Below are positions 1 to 8,227 of a stretch of 64,000 nucleotides of DNA, one piece after another. The position numbers and the translations under genes were made by a program. The notes under the pieces are model-generated. The model made no database searches. It was not told the origin of the DNA and was given only the letters and a program-made list of their open reading frames with translations. Location: NCBI GenBank assembly GCA_045640525.1, contig JAZUFE010000019.1, positions 1 to 64,000 on the forward strand, given 5' to 3'. The DNA comes from JAILLW01 sp045640525. Its GTDB lineage: Bacteria > Bacillota > Clostridia > Lachnospirales > Lachnospiraceae. The first letter of the stretch is position 1; the number at the start of each line of letters is the position of its first letter.

Positions 1-240
1 AGGTTAAGAATCTACCGTCAAAATCAAGGTGATATGCTTGAATTGGTACGGTTTCAAAAGAAGGAAATGAAACAGGCTGCAGGTGCCGAAGAAGTTATAT
101 ATACAGCAACGGATATGATTCGAATGGAGAATGCAAACAGAAAAAGACTTGGTGTGATGGCAGATATGCCAATCTATAGCATCCCATATCCACAGATAAA
201 AAAGATAGCTGCGTTAAAAAATCACATCTGGGGTTTGTAA
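1..240 (+). CDS. C-terminal part of an unidentified protein (cut by window start)
   Basis: The frame is open from the first base to a TAA at 238-240, so this is probably the last 79 codons of a gene that begins before the window. An internal ATG at 34 has no convincing ribosome binding site (AAGGTG lies only 3 bases away). The visible protein is hydrophilic and basic, with no membrane segment or motif I recognise, and ends in ...KNHIWGL. It is followed by 190 bp without a gene. I cannot assign a function. A non-coding explanation is also possible, since the visible piece is short. Confidence 0.45.
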   Translation, partial: RLRIYRQNQGDMLELVRFQKKEMKQAAGAEEVIYTATDMIRMENANRKRLGVMADMPIYSIPYPQIKKIAALKNHIWGL

Positions 241-431
241 AAGAGAATAAAAAGAATATAATGGTGGAGAAATCTTTGATTCTAAAAACAGATCTTAGGG
301 ACACTTTGTCTATTAAATTCCTACAGTAAATTTACACGACCTTGAGTAAGAAGTTTAGTGTGTAATCTCGAAAATAATGTTAAAATAAATATATAGCGCA
401 ACCTACGTTCATTAAGCAAAGGAGGTTCCTT

Positions 432-719
432 ATGAGGTGTAGAAGAAGTCCCATTGAAGCAGAAGTTGTAGAATACAAAACCGGAGAAGGGTTGGAAGAC
501 GGAACTGAATTGTTCAGTGATGTTGTAACCAAAGGTTGGATTGTTACCGAAAGACTCGTGAAAATTACTAAAGACAACGGTGCCGTTGTATGTCCGTACA
601 TTACACACAGAAGAGGACGTACTTTCATTGAAGAGGGTGACTATATCATTATCGATGATGACGGAACCAAGCATGTTTGCGGTGCAGAGAAAATCTTTAC
701 CCGTTATACCAAACTGTAG
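432..719 (+). CDS. Small phage-like hypothetical protein, 95 aa
   Basis: A 95-residue acidic protein preceded by a near-perfect ribosome binding site (AAAGGAGG, 6 bases before the ATG) and followed by a clear terminator, so it is a single-gene transcription unit. It begins MRCRRSPIEAEVVEY and carries a late GDYIIIDDDGTKHVCGAEKI segment. That layout resembles small proteins of phage and prophage genomes that start with a PIEVEA-type strand and end with a GDWII...C/P..F element; this similarity is from memory and the family has no known function. There is no signal peptide or membrane segment. No other phage gene lies nearby, so this is either a lone resident copy or an isolated remnant. The coding call is good; the function is unknown. 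Confidence 0.75.
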   Translation: MRCRRSPIEAEVVEYKTGEGLEDGTELFSDVVTKGWIVTERLVKITKDNGAVVCPYITHRRGRTFIEEGDYIIIDDDGTKHVCGAEKIFTRYTKL

Positions 720-734
720 ACAGAACTCATTACA

Positions 735-769
735 AACGGCTCCTTGCATGAAGCAGGGGGCCGTTTTCT
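735..769 (+). terminator. Rho-independent terminator after the 95-aa gene
   Basis: The arm AACGGCTCCTTGC pairs with GCAGGGGGCCGTT (with G-U pairs) across a short loop, then TTTTCTAATTT follows. It lies 15 bases after the stop codon at 719. The next gene is on the other strand and ends just beyond, so the site may serve both strands. Confidence 0.8.
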
Positions 770-780
770 AATTTCTATCA

Positions 781-1389
781 TCATTTTTCAAGCACACACT
801 TAGGATTGGTTTCGAAGTATCCATTCAGAATATTACTTATCTTTGAAAATGCCTCATTTCCGTTTTGTGGCATATTTTCATTACTTACCCGTGTAAGTTT
901 TTCTTCCGGATTAAGAAATTTCACTACCCTAAGCGCCCCAGTTTCGGAAATACCTGAATTATCGTTCCAATCTGTCATTTCATACTCCCGGACAACATCA
1001 CACAGGTCACTGTATAATTGCGGAATTCCGATATATGCCTTATGCGAATCGGTAGTACCGAGATTTCTGTCTCCGGTATAAACATTCACATATACCGCTC
1101 CATCTACTTCATTAACGGTAATCTCATGATACGGTGATTCTCCGTCTCCGGTTGCAACTGTTGCCGTATAAAAGTCAAACAGCATATGACCCTCCGTATT
1201 CTGCGGATTTTCATCGCCCTTTCTTAATGACAAATCTTTTGACTCTTTTAAAGATTTGTCCTCTTTAACGTCATCGTCTGCCTGCGCAATATTCTCAACA
1301 GAACTGTTTTCTTTAATTTCTTTAGAACCGCAACCGAATAATCCCATAGTCATCAACCCGCATACTAGCAATATAACTGATTTTCTCAT
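781..1389 (-). CDS. Putative lipoprotein, 202 aa
   Basis: The N-terminus MRKSVILLVCGLMTMGLFGC is a lipoprotein signal with lipobox LFGC, so the mature protein should start at Cys20 and sit on the outer face of the membrane. A charged Asp/Glu/Lys-rich linker follows (about residues 22-60). The C-terminal domain of about 140 residues is mixed and rich in Thr, Val and Tyr, without a motif I recognise. The ribosome binding site GAAGGGA lies 5 bases before the ATG. The gene stands alone: 178 bp separates its start from the rpe terminator, and it converges on the 95-aa gene. Function unknown. Confidence 0.8.
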   Translation of the reverse strand: MRKSVILLVCGLMTMGLFGCGSKEIKENSSVENIAQADDDVKEDKSLKESKDLSLRKGDENPQNTEGHMLFDFYTATVATGDGESPYHEITVNEVDGAVYVNVYTGDRNLGTTDSHKAYIGIPQLYSDLCDVVREYEMTDWNDNSGISETGALRVVKFLNPEEKLTRVSNENMPQNGNEAFSKISNILNGYFETNPKCVLEK

Positions 1390-1510
1390 TTCATTCCCTT
1401 CAAACTTTCGAATAAATCCAAATCCGACTGCTTAACCTTTATATTTCCCGTGATAGGTTCCTCCAATCTATGTGTGAGTGCAGCACATAGTAATTATATA
1501 TCAGAACCCA

Positions 1511-1562
1511 AATAAGAAAAAGGTTTTGAAATCACCTATCTTTTCAGAGATTTCAAAACCTT
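1511..1562 (-). terminator. Terminator of the tkt-rpe operon
   Basis: Read on the minus strand, AAGGTTTTGAAATC pairs perfectly (14 bp) with GATTTCAAAACCTT, followed by a T-rich run (TTTTCTTATT). It begins 5 bases after the rpe stop codon. Confidence 0.85.
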
Positions 1563-1567
1563 CAAAA

Positions 1568-2269
1568 CTATTTCGACTTCTTTACAGTTTTCTTGGCTGC
1601 CTGGTCGAATGCATTTCTAAATTTAGTCATATTGGCCTTAATGCTACGCTTCTTAAATACTGCCGATCCGGCAACTATTGCGCAAGCCCCGGCTTTCAAA
1701 ACATCCTTGACGTTCTTCTTGCCGATTCCGCCATCAACTTCAAGAACAGCGTTGATACCATGGCCGTCCATGTATTCACGTATCTTTTTAATCCTGCCGT
1801 ATGCATCTTTCATGAATTCCTGTCCACCGAATCCCGGCTCAACAGACATAACCAAAACTAAATCTACATACGGTAAAAAGGGATATATTTCTTCTACCGG
1901 AGTTCCGGGTTTTAAAGAAATACCGGCCTTTTTGTCTGCGGCATGTATCAAATCAATAACATGCTTAGGATCTTTGGTAGCTTCAACATGGAATGTAATA
2001 CCGTCAGCTCCCATTTTCGCAAACTCATCGATATATCTTTCAGGATCAACTATCATAAGGTGAACATCAAAGAATTGATCTGTAACCGGTCGAATTGATT
2101 CGATAACCGGCATTCCGAATGAAATACTCGGTACAAACATTCCGTCCATTACATCAATATGTATATACTGTGCACCGTACTTTTGAGTTTGCAATATCTG
2201 CTTTCCCAATTGACTAAAATCAGCAGCCAATAAGGAAGGAGCTAAGATATACTTTAACGACTCATCCAT
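1568..2269 (-). CDS. rpe: Ribulose-phosphate 3-epimerase
   Basis: Interconverts D-ribulose-5-phosphate and D-xylulose-5-phosphate in the cytosolic pentose phosphate pathway. The 233-residue length is typical. Family motifs are present: LAPSLLAADF near residue 8, HIDVMDGMFVPSISFG with the metal-binding His and catalytic Asp, DVHLMI with the second metal His, the VEPGFGGQ phosphate-loop segment, and EVDGGI with the second catalytic Asp. The last gene of a three-gene unit: its ATG abuts the stop of the transketolase C-subunit gene, which supplies xylulose-5-phosphate users. The Lys-rich tail (KKTVKKSK) is unremarkable. Confident call. Confidence 0.97.
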   Translation of the reverse strand: MDESLKYILAPSLLAADFSQLGKQILQTQKYGAQYIHIDVMDGMFVPSISFGMPVIESIRPVTDQFFDVHLMIVDPERYIDEFAKMGADGITFHVEATKDPKHVIDLIHAADKKAGISLKPGTPVEEIYPFLPYVDLVLVMSVEPGFGGQEFMKDAYGRIKKIREYMDGHGINAVLEVDGGIGKKNVKDVLKAGACAIVAGSAVFKKRSIKANMTKFRNAFDQAAKKTVKKSK

Positions 2270-3211
2270 TTATGCTAAGAACTCCTTCACCTGAGCGTAA
2301 ATACCCTTGCCGTCCAACTGATATTTCTCAATCAATGCAGAAGCTGAACCTGACTCACCGAAGATATCCTGCATACCAATCTTCTTAACAGGAACAGGAT
2401 ACTTGGCACTAAGAGCATCACATACTGCAGAACCAAGTCCGCCGATAACAGAATGCTCTTCTGCTGTAACAACCTTACCTGTTTTCTTGGCTGAAGCAAG
2501 AATTAACTCCTCATCCAAAGGCTTAATTGTACAGATATTGATTACTTCTGCGCTTACGCCGTCTTTTTCAAGCATTTCAGCTGCTTCCAATGCATTGCCT
2601 ACGCAAATACCTGTAGCAACAATTGTAACATCTTTTCCTTCACGAACTACCGTACCTTTTCCGATTTCGAATTTGTAATCGGGTCTGTCGTTAATAACAG
2701 GGCAGGCAGCTCTGCCGAATCTCATATATACAGGTCCTTCATATTTAGCTGCTGCCATAACACAAGCTTTAGCTTCAATATCATCTGCAGGACACATTAC
2801 TACCATTCCGGGGATTGTTCTCATCAAAGCAATATCTTCATTACACTGATGCGAAGCTCCGTCCTCACCAACGGAAATACCGGCATGTGTAGCTCCGATC
2901 TTAACATTCAAATGAGGATAACCTACTGAGTTACGAACCTGCTCAAATGCACGTCCTGCTGCGAACATCGCAAATGAACTTACGAAAGGTATCTTTCCGC
3001 AAGTAGCCAAACCTGCTGCTATACCTACCATATTGCTTTCTGCTATACCGCAATCGATATGACGATCGGGGAATGCTTTCTTAAATACACCTGTCTTAGT
3101 AGCTGCTGCCAAATCTGCATCCAAAACTACGACATCAGGATTTACCTGACCCAACTCTACTAAGGCATTACCATAGGATTCTCTGGTTGCTATTTTCTTA
3201 ACGTCTGCCAT
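2270..3211 (-). CDS. Transketolase, C-terminal (pyrimidine/transketolase-C) subunit
   Basis: A 313-residue protein matching the pyrimidine-binding and C-terminal domains of transketolase. The second half of the enzyme is a separate gene here. Visible motifs are LDADLAAATKTG, DCGIAESNMVGIAAGLA with the catalytic Glu of the pyrimidine domain, and ATHAGISVGEDGASHQ. The AGGAGG ribosome binding site lies 9 bases before the ATG. The N-subunit gene is immediately upstream (1-base gap), so the two should be made in equal amounts and assemble into the thiamine-diphosphate enzyme that moves two-carbon units between sugar phosphates. Confident in family. Some split transketolase-like pairs act on other ketoses, so exact substrates remain inference. 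Confidence 0.93.
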   Translation of the reverse strand: MADVKKIATRESYGNALVELGQVNPDVVVLDADLAAATKTGVFKKAFPDRHIDCGIAESNMVGIAAGLATCGKIPFVSSFAMFAAGRAFEQVRNSVGYPHLNVKIGATHAGISVGEDGASHQCNEDIALMRTIPGMVVMCPADDIEAKACVMAAAKYEGPVYMRFGRAACPVINDRPDYKFEIGKGTVVREGKDVTIVATGICVGNALEAAEMLEKDGVSAEVINICTIKPLDEELILASAKKTGKVVTAEEHSVIGGLGSAVCDALSAKYPVPVKKIGMQDIFGESGSASALIEKYQLDGKGIYAQVKEFLA

Positions 3212-3212
3212 C

Positions 3213-4055
3213 TTATGCTTCCTCCTTAGCTAATTCTTCATCAATTTTCTCTAAATCTGCCATTGCAATTGCATACTCCTCATCATTGGGAGCCTTTCCA
3301 TGCCATCCGGCCTGATTCTCCATGAAGGAAACACCTTTTCCTTTAACTGTCTTCAAAATAATACATGTAGGCATGCCCTTTGTCTCTTTAGCTTCTTTGA
3401 AAGCCTTACGAAGAGCATCAAAATCATGTCCGTCTACTGTAATTACATGGAAGTTGAAAGCTTCAAACTTCTTATCTATAGGATTGGGCGAACAAACATC
3501 GTCTACGCAACCATCAATCTGTAATCCGTTATTATCAACAATAACTACGAGATTATCGAGTTTTCTGTGTCCGGCAAACATAGCAGCTTCCCAAACCTGA
3601 CCTTCCTGAATTTCTCCGTCTCCAAGAAGTGTGTAAACTCTGTAATCCTTATTGTCCAACTTTCCTGCCAAAGCCATACCTGTTGCAGCGGAAATTCCCT
3701 GTCCCAAAGAACCTGATGACATATCGATTCCGGGAACATGCTGCATACAAGGATGTCCCTGAAGATGAGAACCCAACTTACGAAGTGTAGTTAATTCCTC
3801 AACCGGGAAATATCCTCTCTGAGCCATTGTAGAATACAATGCAGGAGCATTGTGGCCCTTTGATAATACGAAACGATCTCTATCCTCCTTCTTAGGATTT
3901 TTAGGATCAATATTCATTTCTTCGAAATACAAATACGTAAAGCAATCAGTACATCCCAATGATCCGCCCGGATGTCCTGCTTTAGCGGCATGAACACCTG
4001 TTACAATGCCTTTACGAATTTGATTTGCTAATTTTTTAAGCTCTAGATTGTTCAT
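3213..4055 (-). CDS. Transketolase, N-terminal (thiamine-diphosphate) subunit
   Basis: A 280-residue protein with the thiamine-diphosphate domain of transketolase: AGHPGGSLG near the start, SKGHNAPALY, the cofactor motif LLGDGEIQEGQVWEA continuing to VDNNGLQIDG, and GHD..AL. The frame stays open to 4118, but the ATG at 4055 (MNNLELKKLA) is chosen because GGAGGG lies 5 bases before it and a good promoter lies just upstream. It forms one enzyme with the next gene and supplies the pentose phosphate pathway with rpe. First gene of the unit. Confidence 0.94.
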   Translation of the reverse strand: MNNLELKKLANQIRKGIVTGVHAAKAGHPGGSLGCTDCFTYLYFEEMNIDPKNPKKEDRDRFVLSKGHNAPALYSTMAQRGYFPVEELTTLRKLGSHLQGHPCMQHVPGIDMSSGSLGQGISAATGMALAGKLDNKDYRVYTLLGDGEIQEGQVWEAAMFAGHRKLDNLVVIVDNNGLQIDGCVDDVCSPNPIDKKFEAFNFHVITVDGHDFDALRKAFKEAKETKGMPTCIILKTVKGKGVSFMENQAGWHGKAPNDEEYAIAMADLEKIDEELAKEEA

Positions 4056-4090
4056 CTTTTCCCTCCAAAAATATACGTAAACCCGTTGCG

Positions 4091-4118
4091 AGTATAAGTT
4101 TAGCACACCCCATTTCAA
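4091..4118 (-). promoter_or_regulatory. Sigma-A-type promoter of the transketolase-rpe operon
   Basis: On the minus strand, TTGAAA (4118-4113) and TATACT (4096-4091) are separated by 16 bases. The predicted start near 4084 gives a leader of about 30 bases to the ATG at 4055. A long-range 8-bp inverted repeat (TTTAGCAC...GTGCTAAA) brackets the -35 box and could be an operator; that part is speculative. Confidence 0.55.
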
Positions 4119-4177
4119 AGAAACATATCATTTCGTGCTAAAAAAATGACCAATTTTTGCGATTTACTATACTATTC

Positions 4178-5341
4178 TTACATTTTCGAAGGACCGTCGC
4201 CTATGGAAACAACATAGAATTCCGGTTCTCTTTTATATGCTTCTATATATTTTTGTGACAATGTTGCCTTAAAAGTCTCAACAGCCTCTTCTTTAACGAT
4301 GCTGACCGTGCAACCTCCGAATCCTCCACCCGTAATTCTCGAGCCTACTACACCTTCCGTATTCCATGCAGCCGAAACCAAACAATCGATTTCTTCACAT
4401 GATACATTGTAGTCATCTCTTAGTGAAACATGCGATTCGTTCATAAGTTTCCCAAAAGTAATTATATCTTTATCCCTAAGAGCCTCTACCGCCTTAATCG
4501 TACGTTGATTTTCATACACGGCATGCTTGGCCTTAAGTCTGTCGTCTTCATTTTCAATGCAGTGCTTAACCTTTTCGAATTCATCGATTGAGAGTTCACC
4601 CAATGCTTTGATATCCATAGCCTTTTGGCAATCCGACAACGCTCTTTCGCAAGACTTCCTCCTGTCGTTATACGCAGAACCTACCAAAGAGTGTTTGACC
4701 TTGGAATTGGTAATTACTATTTTCATACCTTCAAGGTTAATCGGTGCATATTCAAAGGCCAAATTCGATGTGTTCAAAAATATGGCATTATCTCTTTTGC
4801 CCATCGCACTTGCAAACTGATCCATTATTCCGCAATTCATTCCGTTGTAATTATTCTCGGAATACTGACCCCAAAGCGCAATGTCAACATTTGATATGTC
4901 AAATCCGAACATATCCTTGAGCATATATCCCGTAACAACTTCAAGCGATGCCGAAGATGATAACCCCGAACCATTGGGAATATTGCCGTTAACAACAATA
5001 TCCATACCGCACGGAATGGTGTAACCTTTCTTTTCGAAGGTCCACATCACACCCTTGGGATATGCTGTCCATTCCTTTTCTTCTCCCGGTTTAAAGTCAT
5101 CCAAAGATGTTTCGATAATTCCGTCGGATTCGAAATTCACCGAATAAAATCTGAGTTTTCTGTCCGTGCGCTTTCGAACGGCCATATACGTACCGATTGT
5201 CAACGCACACGGAAAAACATGTCCGCCGTTGTAATCGGTATGTTCTCCTATCAAATTAACTCTGCCGGGAGCAAAGTATACACTCACTCCCGACAGATCT
5301 CCAAATACTCTGTTAAATGCTTCAGCGGTTTTTGCTTTCAT
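4178..5341 (-). CDS. galK: Galactokinase
   Basis: A GHMP-family kinase that phosphorylates D-galactose at C1 with ATP in the Leloir pathway. The 387-residue length matches the family. Visible features are the galactokinase signature GRVNLIGEHTDYNGG near residue 27, the ATP loop PNGSGLSSSASLEV near residue 121, and the C-terminal GGGFGGCTVSIV motif. GGAG lies 8 bases before the ATG. It follows pyruvate kinase with a 5-base gap, so both are probably read from one message. galE and galT are not in this window. Confidence 0.97.
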   Translation of the reverse strand: MKAKTAEAFNRVFGDLSGVSVYFAPGRVNLIGEHTDYNGGHVFPCALTIGTYMAVRKRTDRKLRFYSVNFESDGIIETSLDDFKPGEEKEWTAYPKGVMWTFEKKGYTIPCGMDIVVNGNIPNGSGLSSSASLEVVTGYMLKDMFGFDISNVDIALWGQYSENNYNGMNCGIMDQFASAMGKRDNAIFLNTSNLAFEYAPINLEGMKIVITNSKVKHSLVGSAYNDRRKSCERALSDCQKAMDIKALGELSIDEFEKVKHCIENEDDRLKAKHAVYENQRTIKAVEALRDKDIITFGKLMNESHVSLRDDYNVSCEEIDCLVSAAWNTEGVVGSRITGGGFGGCTVSIVKEEAVETFKATLSQKYIEAYKREPEFYVVSIGDGPSKM

Positions 5342-5346
5342 AGCTC

Positions 5347-6765
5347 TTACTCCGTAATCGTAGCCACCTTAATCAAATTGGTATTTCCGGAATGACCGTT
5401 AATCATACCTCCGGTAATAACACAGTTATCGCCTTCCTTAAGACCGAATATTTCTTTGGCCGTCTTTTGAGCATGATAGAACAATACATCCGTCGATTCG
5501 AATTTCTCACTCAATATAGGTGTTACACCCCAAGAAAGAGCCAGTTTTCTATAACTTCTTTCATCTGTTGTAATACCCAAAATATCTACCGGACATCTGA
5601 ATCGTGATACCATTCTTACGGTAACTCCCGATATGGAGCAAACCGCTATTGCCTTGGCATTTACATCGATGGCCATACCGCAGACTGCATGAGAAATGCA
5701 GTCCACGTTATTTTTCATTTCAAACGCATATGTATAGAATCTCTTATCATAATGTATTTCCGATTCCGTTGCCTGTGCGATTGACGCCATCATCTTCACA
5801 GCTGCCTCAGGATATTTACCTGCAGCGGTTTCGCCCGATAACATAATCGCTGAAGTTCCGTCGTATACGGCATTAGCCACATCCGAAACCTCAGCCCTTG
5901 TCGGTCTTGGCGAATTAATCATGGATTCCAGCATTTCGGTTGCGGTAATAACTCTCTTTCCCAGCATTCGGCATTTGGTTATCAAACTCTTCTGTACGGC
6001 AGGGAGTTTTTCGGGCGGTATTTCCACACCCATATCACCTCTGCCTATCATTATTCCGGAACATTCCTGACATATTTCTTCTATGTTGTCTATTCCGGGT
6101 TGATTCTCTATTTTGGCAATCAGCTCGATATCAGGTGCATTGTTCTCTTTCAAGAATTCATTAACATCGATTAAATCCTGTCTTCTGGATACGAAGGAAC
6201 ATGCTATAAAATCAATTTCCTGCTTAATACCGAACAGAATGTCTTCTTTATCCTGCTTACTGAGGTATTCCTGACTCATTACCTTACCCGGGAAATTCAT
6301 ACTCTTGCGATTTGAAAGTTCACCGTCCGTAATTGTTTTACAGATGACATCCTCACCCTTAATCTCAATTACTTCAAAATCCATCAATCCGTTACAAACC
6401 AAAATATGGTCTCCTACGGATACGTCTTTCGACAAACCCTCAAAATTGACAGAAACCTGAGTACTGTCTCCCTCTATCTGTCTTGATGTGAAAGTAAAAA
6501 CATCGCCTGCTTTCAACTGAACCTTGTCATTCTTAAATGTCTTGATTCGGAATTCGGGGCCTTTAGTATCTAACATAATGGCTATCGGAAGTTTAAGCTT
6601 ATTCGCAACTTTACGAATATTCTTAATCCTCATCATATGCTCATCATGCGTGCCATGGGAAAAATTTAATCTGGCCACATTCATTCCTGCCAATGCGAGT
6701 TTTTCAAGCATTTCGACACTTTCACATGCCGGTCCGATTGTACAAACTATTTTCGTTTTTCTCAT
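5347..6765 (-). CDS. pyk: Pyruvate kinase
   Basis: The last step of glycolysis: phosphoenolpyruvate plus ADP to pyruvate plus ATP. At 472 residues it is the short form without the extra C-terminal phosphohistidine-like domain found in some Bacilli. Motifs: KIVCTIGPA at the start, NVARLNFSHGTHDEH, the signature IELIAKIENQPGIDNI with the catalytic Lys, MIGRGDMGVEIP, TATEMLESMI and SGETAAGKYP. The ATG at 6765 is taken; a TTG directly before it is the other possible start. AAGG lies about 10 bases upstream. It is preceded by two tiny membrane-protein genes and followed by galK. Confidence 0.97.
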   Translation of the reverse strand: MRKTKIVCTIGPACESVEMLEKLALAGMNVARLNFSHGTHDEHMMRIKNIRKVANKLKLPIAIMLDTKGPEFRIKTFKNDKVQLKAGDVFTFTSRQIEGDSTQVSVNFEGLSKDVSVGDHILVCNGLMDFEVIEIKGEDVICKTITDGELSNRKSMNFPGKVMSQEYLSKQDKEDILFGIKQEIDFIACSFVSRRQDLIDVNEFLKENNAPDIELIAKIENQPGIDNIEEICQECSGIMIGRGDMGVEIPPEKLPAVQKSLITKCRMLGKRVITATEMLESMINSPRPTRAEVSDVANAVYDGTSAIMLSGETAAGKYPEAAVKMMASIAQATESEIHYDKRFYTYAFEMKNNVDCISHAVCGMAIDVNAKAIAVCSISGVTVRMVSRFRCPVDILGITTDERSYRKLALSWGVTPILSEKFESTDVLFYHAQKTAKEIFGLKEGDNCVITGGMINGHSGNTNLIKVATITE

Positions 6766-6780
6766 CAAAATTTATCCTTT

Positions 6781-6855
6781 CTAATTACCGCGTTTTAATA
6801 CCCATATTCCGGCAGCTGCAAATACCACACACATTACTATTACGAATATGTCCAT
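6781..6855 (-). CDS. Small membrane protein, 24 aa
   Basis: ATG at 6855-6853, TAG at 6783-6781. The 24 codons give MDIFVIVMCVVFAAAGIWVL followed by KRGN: one hydrophobic helix with a positively charged C-terminus. AAGGAGG lies 6 bases before the ATG, the strongest kind of ribosome binding site in this window. It sits between a 48-aa membrane peptide (18-base gap) and pyk (15-base gap), all on one strand. The form is that of a single-pass small protein, perhaps a regulator or toxin-like peptide; no family is recognised. The perfect ribosome binding site and tight spacing argue against chance. Confidence 0.65.
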   Translation of the reverse strand: MDIFVIVMCVVFAAAGIWVLKRGN

Positions 6856-6873
6856 ATTTGCCTCCTTGTTTAT

Positions 6874-7020
6874 TTAATCCATCAGTGAAATCCCGTATTT
6901 AAATTTACGAACAAACTTACTGATTATGGTTCCAAACAGCGAAACAATTATGTACAACGATGAACCTACACCTATTACAGCTTCCAACGCAAATATAACA
7001 TAAATTATAACATTACTCAT
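6874..7020 (-). CDS. Small membrane protein, 48 aa
   Basis: ATG at 7020-7018, TAA at 6876-6874, with GGAG 6 bases before the ATG. The 48-residue product has a hydrophobic stretch from residue 4 to 34 (VIIYVIFALEAVIGVG then SSLYIIVSLFGTIIS), enough for one long or two short helices. A basic tail follows (KFVRKFKYG). It directly precedes the 24-aa gene and pyk. I know no family for it. A role as a membrane-anchored partner of the next small protein is only inference from adjacency. Confidence 0.6.
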   Translation of the reverse strand: MSNVIIYVIFALEAVIGVGSSLYIIVSLFGTIISKFVRKFKYGISLMD

Positions 7021-7044
7021 ACTAATCTCCATTCTTTTTACACA

Positions 7045-7074
7045 CCAAAATAAACATAGCCTCTTCCGGCTACG
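7045..7074 (-). terminator. Possible weak terminator
   Basis: On the minus strand CGTAGCC and GGCTATG can pair (7 bp with one G-U) around GGAAGA, followed by TTTATTTT. It lies 33 bases after the 135-aa gene and before the two tiny genes, which would separate the lipoprotein group from the pyk group. Confidence 0.4.
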
Positions 7075-7106
7075 AAATCCTTTTTCAATAAATTATGTAT
7101 GAGTAA

Positions 7107-7514
7107 CTATTTTGAACCGTCAAAGTTATGAATCAATTTAACTATTCTGACGGAATAAAGATTCCAACACCATACTTTACGGAAAATCTGACGAAGTGCA
7201 TACCATAATCCCGTAAGTGCATAAGCTATAATCAAAAGGCCGAACAATAATCTTGTTCTGTCCTTTACTTTGAATACGGAAAATGATTTTGATATCACAT
7301 CCTTCTCCAAAGAAATTTCAACCTCTTCCCGGTTGGTTGAAAAAACGGCCGCGTTGGGAACAGATTTAACTATTGACGCATCATATGAACACACCAACGT
7401 ATTCGTGGCGTCGCCAAAAGATTCGGTTATTGCATTTTGATAACCGAACTCTATAATCAATACCGAAATCACAAGTATGAGAATTATTAATTTGTTTCCA
7501 CTTTTATTTCTCAT
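7107..7514 (-). CDS. Two-helix membrane protein, 135 aa
   Basis: Hydrophobic helices at about residues 8-24 (LIILILVISVLIIEFGY) and 88-106 (LLFGLLIIAYALTGLWYAL) enclose an extracellular-type loop of about 60 residues. The C-terminus is basic and Trp-rich (FRKVWCWNLYSVRIVK). It follows the lipoprotein gene by 20 bp and is probably cotranscribed with it and the esterase gene. No clear Shine-Dalgarno precedes the ATG. No family recognised. Confidence 0.65.
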   Translation of the reverse strand: MRNKSGNKLIILILVISVLIIEFGYQNAITESFGDATNTLVCSYDASIVKSVPNAAVFSTNREEVEISLEKDVISKSFSVFKVKDRTRLLFGLLIIAYALTGLWYALRQIFRKVWCWNLYSVRIVKLIHNFDGSK

Positions 7515-7533
7515 ATTTCAAATATATAAAACT

Positions 7534-8220
7534 CTATTTATATTCAAGAACAAGATTTTCGCTATCTTCTTCCGTTTTGAGAACCAACTCCGTTACTTTA
7601 TCCGATGCCCCCATTTTATCCAGGTCAAACGTAATCGCATAAGTTTCGTCTTCTTCCTCTTCGGATGCCTTCTGCTTTTTCAATGACAATACCCACGGTG
7701 TTTCTTCGGCATCTTTATATATCGTCAATCCGATTATTCTTTGCTCGGGTTCGAAACCTGCAGTATTATCAAGAACATTGGTTACAAGGTCACTTTCTCC
7801 GCTTTCCTTGATTGACATATCCGAAAACGTCATATTGGTTCCGTTAACAATTGAAAAAGATATCGGTGTCAGTATCTTGGCGTCTTCCGAAAGCTTAATC
7901 TCTCCGATGGTTTTAAGATACCCCGAATAACTGTCATTAAGTGTATTCATGGTATCTATAAGCATATCTATTTCTTCATCCGTCATTTCATTAAGATTAA
8001 ATTCCTTGATTTCGTCTATCTTGGCAACCATCTGCTCAAGCTCGGCATCAAGAGAATTGTCACCGATTTGTGAATTTGCTTTGGAAACCTGGTTATGATT
8101 CATAACCAACTCTCTGTATTTTGATTGCGCCTCGGCGATTTTCTCCTCCGACGGGCCGCACGATACCAGCATAAACATTGTACCGAGTGTAAGAATTGCC
8201 AATCCGATTCTTTTCTTCAT
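7534..8220 (-). CDS. Putative lipoprotein, 228 aa
   Basis: The signal MKKRIGLAILTLGTMFMLVSC has the lipobox LVSC, so the protein is probably anchored outside the cell at Cys21. Residues 25-100 are charged and likely helical or coiled (EEKIAEAQSKYRELVMNHNQVSKA). The C-terminal 120 residues read as beta-rich, with a tail rich in Glu. The gene starts 7 bases after the esterase stop, sharing its end region (AAGG about 11 bases before the ATG). Secreted esterase, lipoprotein and two-helix membrane protein form a small envelope-directed group. Function unknown. Confidence 0.8.
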   Translation of the reverse strand: MKKRIGLAILTLGTMFMLVSCGPSEEKIAEAQSKYRELVMNHNQVSKANSQIGDNSLDAELEQMVAKIDEIKEFNLNEMTDEEIDMLIDTMNTLNDSYSGYLKTIGEIKLSEDAKILTPISFSIVNGTNMTFSDMSIKESGESDLVTNVLDNTAGFEPEQRIIGLTIYKDAEETPWVLSLKKQKASEEEEDETYAITFDLDKMGASDKVTELVLKTEEDSENLVLEYK

Positions 8221-8227
8221 TTTCGAC

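Noticed and set aside
432..719. Prophage
   Set aside because: A single phage-like small protein without integrase, attachment sites or structural genes is not enough to call a prophage.
321..749. 142-codon minus-strand open frame opposite the 95-aa gene
   Set aside because: The plus-strand gene has a near-perfect ribosome binding site and its own terminator; the minus frame has neither.
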